The notes: a model not told the origin generated them from the letters alone. Shown: positions 7,880 through 14,470, numbered from the stretch's first letter. The stretch: DNA of 17,772 bases from Bacillota bacterium (GCA_017438085.1 JAFRWH010000343.1:1-17772), one strand, 5' to 3'. Numbers and translations: made by a program.

Positions 7880-7920
7880 GCCCTGCGGAAGGAGGAGGTA
7901 TTGCCTCCTCCCTGCAGGGC
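7880..7920 (-). terminator. Strong intercistronic hairpin after the major pilin gene (probable attenuator)
   Basis: The outer arms are GCCCTGC (7880-7886) and GCAGGGC (7914-7920). The inner arms are GGAGGAGG (7891-7898) and CCTCCTCC (7904-7911), with a small internal bulge and a five-base loop. It starts 34 bases past the pilin stop codon. On the minus strand it is followed by GTCCTTAATTAA rather than a clean T-run, so termination is probably partial. It may instead be an RNA-stabilising or processing hairpin. Confidence 0.7.
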
Positions 7921-7954
7921 TTAAATTTATGATCTCTGGATATGTATTTCGCGA

Positions 7955-9511
7955 TCAGCGTCCGGCCTTTTTCTTAGCCACAAGCATGGCGCCTGCGCCT
8001 AATACGAGTATGCTGCCGATCACATAGAAAATGGTGGTACCTATGCCGCCTGTGGCAGGAAGAACAATGCCCTTGTTATTGAGCACATGGTCGTCATCAT
8101 AAGTGTCTGTAACCATGGTTGCTGCGGCAGATGTGGTGTTATCCTCATGCAGCAACAGAGTTACAGGTCCGTCAAGAGGATTATATCCGTCCAGTGTTTC
8201 GGTCTCAGTGAGGGTATAGGTCTTATCCTTGTCTAGTCCTCGGATGACTATGAGTCCGCCGCCGGTGGTCTCGACTTCTGCGCTGCCTGCGGCATCATAA
8301 TAATAGTAGCCGTCCGCATGCTTGCTGACCTTGAATGGGCTGCCGTTTTCTTCAAGAGTAAACTTGACTCCGTCCAGGGTTATGGTCACGTCTGAGCCGT
8401 CAACTTTTCTGATTCCGGCGTAATAGGTCTTGTAGGAGACTTCATCGGTCTGAACATAGTGATCGCCGTTGTAATTCAGGGTCACGGTATTCTTCTTGGC
8501 GGAATCTGCGGTTATGGCATTGAGCCCGACTGTTGCCTTGAAACTGAATTCTATATTGCTGCCCTTAGTGGCTGCGGTCGGCTTGATGGTGATCTTCCAT
8601 GCTTCGCCTGCGACGGCAGTCCCTGTGACATAATCGGTCCCTTCAATAAGGCCGGAGGGGGAAACGACTACGCCGTAAACCGAATCATAGGTCAGGCCTT
8701 CGGACAGCTTGTCTGTAACGACTATATCCTGATTTGTATCAGCAGTCACCTTTACAGTGACAAGATATTCGATGACATCTCCGATAGCCACATCCACAGC
8801 TGCTGTGCCGAATGCGGAAGCATCTTCATCCTTCTGCTTCTTGGTGATGGTGGGATAGCTGTTCTTTTCCTTCACGGTGATATCTGCTGTGGCAGCTACC
8901 AGATTCTGTCCTTCTGAACCCTTCAGCAGGTAATAGCCCTTATCCAGTCCGGAAGCGGTCCACTGCTTGGCAGAATCGGAATATGTCATCTTTGCATTTT
9001 TGGTGTAAACGCTGTTCTCATAGAGCCAGCTGGCTGCAGCCTGAACATTTTCTGCAGTAACAGCGGCGCCGGAGGTCCAGGACACTGTGTATTTCTTTCC
9101 GTCAGCGGATTTCGTCAGTTCGAACCAGTTATTGCCTGTTTCCTTGGTCCAGGTTTTTGCGGTATCATCCCAGCTGCCAAGCTTGGATACCAGCGCTGCT
9201 TCGGAGGCGTCTGTGGTTGAAAGGTAATAGGAAACGGCCACACCGGCTGGGGTGACAGTTACTGCCATGGGAGTGCCGTCAGCCTCTACACCGCCGCCTG
9301 ATGAAGTGACGGTATCGTAACTGGCACTGAAAACCTTGTAGTAGTAATAGTCCCTGATGCCGCTCGTGGTGATGCCGGCTGCTCCGTATTCATCATCACG
9401 GTCGATGGTTATCGACACGGTATCAGCCGCAGCTGCGGGAACCACGAACACACTCATGATCAGTATCATTGCTGTAAGCAGCGATAGAATTTTCCTTGAG
9501 TAAGTCTTCAT
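7955..9511 (-). CDS. Major pilin, LPATG-anchored, isopeptide-forming fimbrial protein
   Basis: This is the probable shaft subunit of the pilus, 518 residues. The signal peptide is about 1-29, ending PAAAA. An N-terminal domain runs to about 210 and is followed by VKEKNSYPTITK (213-224), which occupies the place of the pilin motif; Lys216 is a candidate for the inter-subunit bond, although the classical YPK is absent. A middle Cna-like isopeptide domain (AIGDVIEYLVTV, VVTDKLSEGLTYD) spans about 240-350. The C-terminal CnaB/SpaA domain (IRKVDGSD to about 460) has Lys369 and an E-box TYTLTETETLDGY with Glu436. LPATG (484-488), a membrane helix and the tail KKKAGR finish the protein. GGAAGGAAG lies upstream of the ATG at 9511. 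The gene has a promoter-like region of its own, and a strong hairpin follows, so it is probably the most highly expressed gene of the locus. Confidence 0.92.
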   Translation of the reverse strand: MKTYSRKILSLLTAMILIMSVFVVPAAAADTVSITIDRDDEYGAAGITTSGIRDYYYYKVFSASYDTVTSSGGGVEADGTPMAVTVTPAGVAVSYYLSTTDASEAALVSKLGSWDDTAKTWTKETGNNWFELTKSADGKKYTVSWTSGAAVTAENVQAAASWLYENSVYTKNAKMTYSDSAKQWTASGLDKGYYLLKGSEGQNLVAATADITVKEKNSYPTITKKQKDEDASAFGTAAVDVAIGDVIEYLVTVKVTADTNQDIVVTDKLSEGLTYDSVYGVVVSPSGLIEGTDYVTGTAVAGEAWKITIKPTAATKGSNIEFSFKATVGLNAITADSAKKNTVTLNYNGDHYVQTDEVSYKTYYAGIRKVDGSDVTITLDGVKFTLEENGSPFKVSKHADGYYYYDAAGSAEVETTGGGLIVIRGLDKDKTYTLTETETLDGYNPLDGPVTLLLHEDNTTSAAATMVTDTYDDDHVLNNKGIVLPATGGIGTTIFYVIGSILVLGAGAMLVAKKKAGR

Positions 9512-9559
9512 TTGGATCTTCCTTCCGATAAGAATTTCTTATATTTGGCTGAATTTGAA

Positions 9560-9588
9560 ATTATAACTATTTTTTCGACGTCAAGACC
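9560..9588 (-). promoter_or_regulatory. Possible promoter of the major pilin gene
   Basis: A perfect TATAAT lies at 9560-9565 (minus strand), about 50 bases before the pilin start. With a 17-base spacer the -35 hexamer is GGTCTT, which is poor. TTGACG is also present, but only 13 bases away. An activator-dependent promoter would fit this pattern. The whole gap between pilin and signal peptidase genes is 214 bases, AT-rich, and holds no recognisable gene. Confidence 0.4.
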
Positions 9589-9621
9589 GGAAAAACGGAC
9601 CTTTTAACCCTGTTTTCCCGG
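9587..9621. other. Large inverted repeat upstream of the major pilin gene
   Basis: The arms CCGGAAAAAC (9587-9596) and GTTTTCCCGG (9612-9621) pair over ten positions, with a single G-T on the minus-strand RNA, around a 15-base loop. The repeat covers the -35 region of the candidate pilin promoter. It could be an operator, or a hairpin in read-through mRNA from the signal peptidase gene. No known riboswitch class is recognised. Confidence 0.45.
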
Positions 9622-9725
9622 AATCACAACTAAATATTAACGCATTTGTACTGAAAAATCCATCGTCATTTCGGTTATTTTTTCACAAGGTAACAATAAT
9701 ATAAAAACCGACACGAATCATATAA

Positions 9726-10364
9726 TCAGTTTAGTTTGCCTATGTTTTTCAGCGGCCAGACCTTGTAAACTATCTTGCCCACGATCTGTTCCTCTGCGAC
9801 GCAGCCCACCGCTGTGTTCCGCGAGTCTATGGACACATCGCGCCTGTCGCCCATGACGAAGATCCTCGCATCCGGAACCTGATAGGGAAGCTCGATGTCG
9901 GTCTCTCCGAAGGCCTTCTGTTTAATGTAAGGCTCAGCCAGCTCAACGCCGTCCACATAGACCGTTCCGTCGGAGCCTATGTCCACCCACTGTCCGGATA
10001 CGGCCACCACGCGCTTTACCAGTATCTTGTTGTTGTAATAGAAGGCCACTATGTCCCCTGGCTCGAATCTGCTGTATTTTACCGATACGACTATATCGCC
10101 CTCGGAAAGCGTCGGATCCATGGAGGAGCCGAATATCCTGAGCACCGGAAGAAACAGCACCGCCACCAGGACTGCCGCTGCAGCAACGGTCACCAGGGTA
10201 TATACGGTGCCCCTGAGAGCGGCCAGATAGCTGTGCTTATACCTCTCCCGGTCCAGCTCATTTTCCAGCTGCTCCGCGCTTGGCGCCTGCAGAGCATCGC
10301 CGGAAGAAGCCTCTCCCGAAGAGCCCGCCGTAAAACTGAGCTGCTCTTTCTTAAGTCTGCTCAC
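9726..10364 (-). CDS. Signal peptidase I linked to the pilus locus
   Basis: This is a membrane-bound serine/lysine protease that removes signal peptides from exported proteins, 212 residues. A 50-residue charged cytoplasmic N-terminus precedes one membrane helix (about 53-75). Catalytic Ser81 lies in FGSSMDPTL and Lys117 in ILVKRVVA. The conserved box MGDRRDVSIDSR follows at 171-182. The start codon is GTG at 10364, overlapping the previous stop as GTGA. GGGGAGG lies seven bases upstream, and the nearby ATG in another frame stops at once. Dedicated signal peptidases are known in Gram-positive pilus loci, where they mature pilins or help assembly, so this one probably serves the two pilins here. 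The extended N-terminus is unusual and may bind the coiled-coil protein encoded just before; that interaction is inference. Confidence 0.9.
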   Translation of the reverse strand: MSRLKKEQLSFTAGSSGEASSGDALQAPSAEQLENELDRERYKHSYLAALRGTVYTLVTVAAAAVLVAVLFLPVLRIFGSSMDPTLSEGDIVVSVKYSRFEPGDIVAFYYNNKILVKRVVAVSGQWVDIGSDGTVYVDGVELAEPYIKQKAFGETDIELPYQVPDARIFVMGDRRDVSIDSRNTAVGCVAEEQIVGKIVYKVWPLKNIGKLN

Positions 10365-10702
10365 TTTTCATCCTCCCCGGCCTGCTCTCCCATGCCTTCG
10401 ATCTCTGCAATTATCTCCTGCATGCTGTCCCGGCCGGTCATCTTCTTCATGTAGAGATGGCAGACTCTGTAGATGTTCTGGATGTACAGGTCAGCTGCCT
10501 TCTGGGCGTTTGAAAAAACGTCGTTCAGCGCCAGCGAAGCCTCGGCAATCGAACCCATCTCATTTATTTTCAGGTCGCGGCTTTCAAGCTTGCTGTTGGC
10601 CTCAGCCAGCTCTGCCTGCAGCCTTTCTATCTCCTGCTGCTGCGCTAAAAGTATCTCCAGCAGCTCCATCCGGTTCAGTTTTCTGAGTTCTTTATCAGTC
10701 AT
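10361..10702 (-). CDS. Small coiled-coil protein of unknown function, coupled to signal peptidase
   Basis: This is a 113-residue soluble protein. Residues 1-48 form a leucine-rich heptad pattern (LLEILLAQQQEIERLQAELAE), predicted as a coiled coil. A second helical part (SIAEASLALNDVFSNAQKAADLYI) contains small residues typical of helix packing, and the acidic end reads GEQAGEDEK. There is no signal peptide or membrane helix. I do not recognise a named family with certainty; similar short proteins occur next to signal peptidase and LPXTG genes in other clostridia (from memory, not checked). AGGAAAA lies eight bases before the ATG at 10702. It is first in the pilus transcript, and its stop overlaps the signal peptidase start, so the two products are probably made together and may form a complex at the membrane. 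Confidence 0.8.
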   Translation of the reverse strand: MTDKELRKLNRMELLEILLAQQQEIERLQAELAEANSKLESRDLKINEMGSIAEASLALNDVFSNAQKAADLYIQNIYRVCHLYMKKMTGRDSMQEIIAEIEGMGEQAGEDEK

Positions 10703-10735
10703 GTCATTTTTCCTGCCAGTTTTTGAACTTTATAT

Positions 10736-10773
10736 ATTTTATCTTATCATATAGTTTGTCGCAATATTATCAA
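10736..10773 (-). promoter_or_regulatory. Promoter of the pilus operon
   Basis: Two overlapping readings exist on the minus strand. The better one is TTGATA (10768-10773), a 16-base spacer, and TATGAT (10746-10751), with one mismatch in each box. The other is TTGCGA (10759-10764), a 17-base spacer, and TAAAAT (10736-10741). Either gives a short leader before the coiled-coil gene at 10702. Confidence 0.55.
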
Positions 10774-10789
10774 ATATGTTTTTCTATTT

Positions 10790-10805
10790 TTTGCATTGTT
10801 GCAAA
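10790..10805. promoter_or_regulatory. Candidate operator between pilus operon and AraC-type regulator
   Basis: A perfect inverted repeat, TTTGCA then TTGT then TGCAAA, lies 17-32 bases upstream of the pilus -35 box, in the 151-bp divergent region. This is a usual place for an activator site. The link to the adjacent regulator is inference. AraC proteins more often bind direct repeats, so a different factor is possible. Confidence 0.4.
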
Positions 10806-10853
10806 TGAGCCTAAAAACATTCCATTTAATAACAAAACTGATAAAATTCAAGT

Positions 10854-12074
10854 ATGAGTAATCATTATAATACTATGAATGAACTTAATAGAATGGCAAA
10901 AGTGATGTCTACGATGGCAGGAGTCCCCATCAGAATTTATAAAGGGGAGGAAAAACTGTCATTTTTATGTCACATTCCATTAATTGCAGACCCCTTTGAT
11001 CTGTATGAAGGGGAAATGAGCCAGTTCTCCCACGGTTCTCAGATAATCGAAGACAATAACTACTACTACGGCATAGTCAGCAATGGGGATATTCATATGG
11101 TGATAGGCCCCCTGGGTGAGCACCTCTGCACAAAGGAGAACAACGCGCTGAGCGCCGCCAGAAAGCTTGTGAAGAATGACCGCGAAGCGGCTCATCTGAA
11201 AGTACAGGCAGATATGGTCCACTGCATGAGCATCTATCAGGTAATAGGTGTCATCTGCAATGCTCATTATATCGTCTGCGGGACCGCGCTTAACGGCGAC
11301 GAACTGGATCTCACCATGATCCGCCCGGAGGATTTCGGGGCTTCAAGCGACCCGGATCTGTTTGATTATTACCAGAAGGTCAACGAACACGGACGGGGCT
11401 TCGATGTCACCGCAAGAGAAGAGCTTACAGAGAAGCTGGTCCTGTCCGGCAATGCCACAGGTCTCCGCCACATGCTCCTGAACTCGATGATAGCAGATTA
11501 TCTGCCGAAATTCTATGCAAATGAGCTCGATAATGCCAAGGCCTCACTCTATTATGCAGCATCTGCCATTGTGGGATCCCTCAGCCGGAGCCACAGCAGA
11601 TATGGCGATGCAGATGCGCTGCGCAGGAAATACTATAAGCGCTGCGAAGCTCTGGATGACACTCAGTCCGTACTGGACCTGAAGAATACCATGCTCATAG
11701 ACTTTGCATCCAGATTCGGAGGCGAAGGCAATGCGCTTAATTATTCCAGGATAACGCTTGATGCCATAGATTTTATAGAGCACAACACCAGCAGTCCGAT
11801 AGATACCAGCGATGTAGCCAATGAGCTTTTTGTGAGCCGCAGCCGCATCTCAACGATATTCAAGAGAGATACGGGCACCAATCTTTCGGATTACATACAC
11901 ATGAAAAAGCTGGCGGAAGCCAAGGAAATGCTTTCAGGAAGCAGTGTGAGCGTAGGCTATATCGCATCCTGTCTGGCTTACAGATCTCAGAGCCATTTCA
12001 CCAGCGTTTTCAAGAAATTCGAAGGCATGACCCCAAAGGAATACAGGAGAATGCACTCGGAAAACAGACAGTAA
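10854..12074 (+). CDS. AraC-family transcriptional regulator, divergent from pilus operon
   Basis: This is a DNA-binding regulator of 406 residues. The C-terminal 100 residues are an AraC double helix-turn-helix domain: IDTSDVANELFVSRSRISTIF, then YIHMKKLAEAKEML, and VGYIASCLAYRSQSHFTSVFKK with the closing GMTPKEYRR. The N-terminal 300 residues are an uncharacterised sensor region starting NELNRMAKVMSTMAGVPIRIY. It resembles clostridial AraC proteins whose N-terminal domain may sense a small molecule, but the ligand is unknown. There is no membrane helix. The start is uncertain because neither the ATG at 10854 nor in-frame ATGs at 10875 and 10893 has a ribosome site. TAAAAT at 10842-10847 would place transcription start at about 10854, so the message may be leaderless. 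The gene is divergent from the pilus operon and is its likely regulator. Confidence 0.88.
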   Translation: MSNHYNTMNELNRMAKVMSTMAGVPIRIYKGEEKLSFLCHIPLIADPFDLYEGEMSQFSHGSQIIEDNNYYYGIVSNGDIHMVIGPLGEHLCTKENNALSAARKLVKNDREAAHLKVQADMVHCMSIYQVIGVICNAHYIVCGTALNGDELDLTMIRPEDFGASSDPDLFDYYQKVNEHGRGFDVTAREELTEKLVLSGNATGLRHMLLNSMIADYLPKFYANELDNAKASLYYAASAIVGSLSRSHSRYGDADALRRKYYKRCEALDDTQSVLDLKNTMLIDFASRFGGEGNALNYSRITLDAIDFIEHNTSSPIDTSDVANELFVSRSRISTIFKRDTGTNLSDYIHMKKLAEAKEMLSGSSVSVGYIASCLAYRSQSHFTSVFKKFEGMTPKEYRRMHSENRQ

Positions 12075-12104
12075 AAAAAGACCGGACCAAAGGTCCGGCT
12101 TTTC
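12073..12104. terminator. Bidirectional terminator between converging genes
   Basis: The arms CCGGACC (12082-12088) and GGTCCGG (12092-12098) enclose an AAA loop. On the plus strand CTTTTC follows. On the minus strand the flanking A-run (12073-12079) gives a seven-T tract. It closes the AraC gene and also serves the acyltransferase gene. A second small hairpin, GCCCC/GGGGC (12119-12132), abuts the acyltransferase stop codon. Confidence 0.85.
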
Positions 12105-12132
12105 ATTTACAGCATTATGCCCCGGAAGGGGC

Positions 12133-13455
12133 CTATTCATTTTTTGCAGCCTTTTTCGCCCTTCTTGCAGCTTTCTCCGCCGCCCGCAGCTTATACATCT
12201 CCTCTGCAGCTATCCTGGCCTTTGCAACCATGCTCTTGCCCTTGGGGAAGCAGTAATACAGCAGATCCGAATCGCCTATGCAGATCATGTCCCCTATCTC
12301 ATACCAGTAATAATCCGCATAAAGGCCATAGTTTGCGCCGGGCTTCTGGGTATAGAGCACATTGCCTGCAGCATCCAGAAGCTTAAAGCCATCGTTATTG
12401 TGTATCAGTCTTCCGTCACCGGTCATGTAAATGGCCTTGAAATCCACCATGCAGCCTATTCTGACCTCTGTATCGAGCAGATAAGCACCGGCTTCTATTT
12501 CTTTCCGTATCTCAGAGCGCTCCCAGGCATACCAGTCGGAGACGAATTCAAAGCTCTTTTGCGGACCTTGTCCGCCTGCTTTTCCATCCTTTATCTTCTG
12601 CAGTCTGCCGAACTCATCCAATTCGTATTCCGCGCCGCAGTGGCTGCAGACCAGTCTGGTGCCCTTGCCCTCCATAAAGCCCTCCGCGCCGCACTCTGCG
12701 CAGCGGAATAGTATCCTGTCCAGCCCGTCCGCCCTGAAGCTCTCCGTCACACGGATCTGATTCTCCGCCTGCCAGCGCCAGTTGTCGAAGCTGAAGACTT
12801 CATCCAGCCTGCGGTCCAGCTCCTCCTCGGGAAGCTCCTCTATCTCCTTCGAACTGAAGAGGCAGTACATCTCCGCGCAGACATTCACTTTTCTCAGCTG
12901 CAGATTGTTGTACAGCGGATCTCTTGTGAAGGCGCCTTCGGTCTTTATCATTATGACCGGTGCCCCAAGACGCTTAAGCAGCACGCCAAGCCGCCTGGGC
13001 AGAGGCGTTGCGGTCCCGTCAAAGGTATAGCTGGCTTCCGGGAACATCAGCACGCTGGAGCCCAGAGTATCAAGGCAGTAGCGGAGCTTTCCCACAAGGC
13101 TCACATCAGTCACGAATTTGCAGGTATCTATGCAGCCTATCTTTCGCATCAGCCATTCCTTGCCCACGAAGCCATCGGAGGTGCAGACTATATTGTAAGG
13201 CCGCGGGTACATCAGCTCAGAAACTATCTTCAGGTCTATAAAGCTTGAGTGGTTCATGAATATGAGGGCAGGCTTGTCCGCCGCATCCTTCATATCGTGG
13301 ACATCTGCCTTGAAATTAGTGGCTTTCAGATCCGAAGCCCCGAGAGTGTGCACGAGCCACTTAAAGAAAGCTGCCGGCTTTTCAGGCCTCTTGGATGCGG
13401 GCTTCTTAAGCTTGAGCACTTCTTCATAGCTTAGTTCTCTGGTCTTTATCTTCAT
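12133..13455 (-). CDS. PlsC-type acyltransferase fused to a zinc ribbon and an unknown C-terminal domain
   Basis: This is a 440-residue protein. The first half is a lysophospholipid/glycerolipid acyltransferase domain. Motif I is NHSSFID with His69 and Asp74 (HX4D), and motif III is FPEAS with Glu140. An acyl transfer to a lyso-phospholipid or a related acceptor at the membrane face is expected; no membrane helix is obvious. Then CAEC and CSHC (Cys 252, 255, 270, 273) form a four-cysteine zinc ribbon. After it comes a domain of about 130 residues rich in Tyr and Trp with LLDAAGNVLYTQKPG, which I do not recognise. The end is a basic helix (KAARRAKKAAKN). The ATG at 13455 is chosen because GGAGG lies six bases upstream; a GTG codon directly precedes it. 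The gene stands alone with its own promoter. The true acceptor is unknown. Confidence 0.82.
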   Translation of the reverse strand: MKIKTRELSYEEVLKLKKPASKRPEKPAAFFKWLVHTLGASDLKATNFKADVHDMKDAADKPALIFMNHSSFIDLKIVSELMYPRPYNIVCTSDGFVGKEWLMRKIGCIDTCKFVTDVSLVGKLRYCLDTLGSSVLMFPEASYTFDGTATPLPRRLGVLLKRLGAPVIMIKTEGAFTRDPLYNNLQLRKVNVCAEMYCLFSSKEIEELPEEELDRRLDEVFSFDNWRWQAENQIRVTESFRADGLDRILFRCAECGAEGFMEGKGTRLVCSHCGAEYELDEFGRLQKIKDGKAGGQGPQKSFEFVSDWYAWERSEIRKEIEAGAYLLDTEVRIGCMVDFKAIYMTGDGRLIHNNDGFKLLDAAGNVLYTQKPGANYGLYADYYWYEIGDMICIGDSDLLYYCFPKGKSMVAKARIAAEEMYKLRAAEKAARRAKKAAKNE

Positions 13456-13464
13456 CACATTCCT

Positions 13465-13494
13465 CCGGATCGCAGATCCGGTATCAGTATACCA
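13465..13494 (-). promoter_or_regulatory. Extended -10 promoter and inverted repeat at the acyltransferase start
   Basis: On the minus strand TGGTATACT (13486-13494) is an extended -10 element without a good -35. Immediately downstream a perfect 7-3-7 inverted repeat, CCGGATC, TGC, GATCCGG (13465-13481), spans the expected transcription start, and its last bases form part of the GGAGG ribosome site. It may be a repressor site or a 5'-end hairpin masking the ribosome site. Confidence 0.5.
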
Positions 13495-13531
13495 TAAAGA
13501 ACTGCAGACAGGCTAACGATCGCTTTATTTT

Positions 13532-13626
13532 TTGACATAAAATTCACAAAAACTGCATACACAGCAGCCCGCGCTGTGTTAAAATTACAATATAAAAACA
13601 GTCTGTCGCGGCCGCCGGGCGGCCCG
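13532..13626 (+). promoter_or_regulatory. Upstream region of the DUF1232 gene with candidate promoter parts and dyads
   Basis: TTGACA lies at 13532-13537, but the hexamer 17-18 bases on (GCATAC/CATACA) is weak. Better -10 sequences, TAAAAT (13580-13585) and TACAAT (13586-13591), lack a -35 box. A 7-bp inverted repeat ACACAGC/GCTGTGT (13559-13565, 13573-13579) lies between these elements. A short GC-rich hairpin (13610-13624) lies in the leader. The exact promoter is unresolved. Confidence 0.3.
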
Positions 13627-13655
13627 TCATATTTTGTTCAACAGGAGGAAACAAT

Positions 13656-14114
13656 ATGGGATTTGAAAACATCATCAGCATCGACAAGGCTAAGCAGGTC
13701 CTTAACAGCGGAGTTGCACAGGCACAGGAACTCATGAAGGACACCGGCAAGATCGACGAACTGCTTGAAAAGGCAGAAAAGAAACTTCAGGAAGTCCCTA
13801 CCATCGGTTCTGCCATGTCAGACCTTCCCGTAATGCTGCAGATGATCAAGAGCTACATCACCAAGGAATACAATGTGGTCTCCCCCAAGGTGGTCGCATC
13901 CATGGTAAGCTCCCTGCTCTACATAGTCACCGGCAAGGACCTCATTCCCGACAGCATCCCCGTGCTGGGACAGCTGGACGACATTGCCGTAATTGCCGTT
14001 GCGCTTAAGATCAATGAGAAGGAACTGGCTGATTTCAGAGCATGGAGAGAAGCCGGAAAGCCCGTCATTGTAGATCCTGACACCATCACTGCAGAAGAAA
14101 GCACAGAAGAATAA
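13656..14114 (+). CDS. DUF1232 (YkvA-like) protein
   Basis: This is a 152-residue protein of unknown function. The DUF1232 core lies at about 82-122. It contains VASMVSSLLYIVTGKDLIPDSI followed by PVLGQLDDIAVIAVALK, matching the family pattern of a short hydrophobic helix, a D-L-I-P-D-x-I-P motif and a D-D pair. The N-terminal 60 residues are amphipathic and charged (AQELMKDTGKIDELLEKAEKKLQEV), probably helical. The C-terminus is acidic. AGGAGG at 13643-13648 gives a firm start at 13656. The family is often thought to be membrane-associated, but its biochemical role is not known. It is followed by a hairpin and the DUF1294 gene, both of which are small conserved membrane-linked families. Confidence 0.85.
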   Translation: MGFENIISIDKAKQVLNSGVAQAQELMKDTGKIDELLEKAEKKLQEVPTIGSAMSDLPVMLQMIKSYITKEYNVVSPKVVASMVSSLLYIVTGKDLIPDSIPVLGQLDDIAVIAVALKINEKELADFRAWREAGKPVIVDPDTITAEESTEE

Positions 14115-14125
14115 GTGTTAACTAT

Positions 14126-14154
14126 GCCCCGGTCCGGGTAAAGGCCGGGGCTTT
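14126..14154 (+). terminator. Weak hairpin between DUF1232 and DUF1294 genes
   Basis: The arms GCCCCGG (14126-14132) and CCGGGGC (14145-14151) enclose a 12-base loop, followed by only TTT. It starts 12 bases after the DUF1232 stop. With so short a T-run, termination is likely incomplete, and read-through into the next genes is plausible. Confidence 0.55.
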
Positions 14155-14162
14155 GATATGAA

Positions 14163-14441
14163 ATGCTGAAACCGATACTGATATATCTGGCCGCCATCAA
14201 TCTGATAGCCTTTCTGATGATGGGGGCAGACAAACTGAAGGCTGTAAAGGGACGCTGGCGCATCTCCGAGAGAGCGCTTTTTGTGTCTGCGCTGCTGGGC
14301 GGGAGCCTGGGAGCCATAGTCGGAATGAGAGTATTCCACCACAAGACCCTGCACAGGAAGTTTACCATCGGAATGCCGCTGATACTCATGGCCCAGCTTG
14401 CCCTGATCTTCTGTTTGTGGCGCCAGTATTCCGGTATCTGA
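14163..14441 (+). CDS. DUF1294 small membrane protein
   Basis: This is a 92-residue integral membrane protein. It begins with a membrane helix (ILIYLAAINLIAFLMMG), followed by the conserved family signature: GADKLKA, then GRWRISERALF, LLGGSLGAIVGM and FHHKTLHRKFTIGMP. A last helix (LILMAQLALIFCLW) ends the protein. The order and spacing match DUF1294; its function is unknown. No good ribosome site precedes the ATG at 14163, and the in-frame codon three positions upstream is a stop, so expression may be low or depend on read-through. The C69 dipeptidase gene starts 29 bases downstream, so the two may share a transcript. Confidence 0.88.
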   Translation: MLKPILIYLAAINLIAFLMMGADKLKAVKGRWRISERALFVSALLGGSLGAIVGMRVFHHKTLHRKFTIGMPLILMAQLALIFCLWRQYSGI

Positions 14442-14470
14442 TTCAGTCAGACTTAAAAGGAGGAATTATT

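Noticed and set aside
9587..9621. Hairpin upstream of the pilin gene as a c-di-GMP or other riboswitch
   Set aside because: It is a single stem with a simple loop, and no conserved riboswitch core could be recognised.
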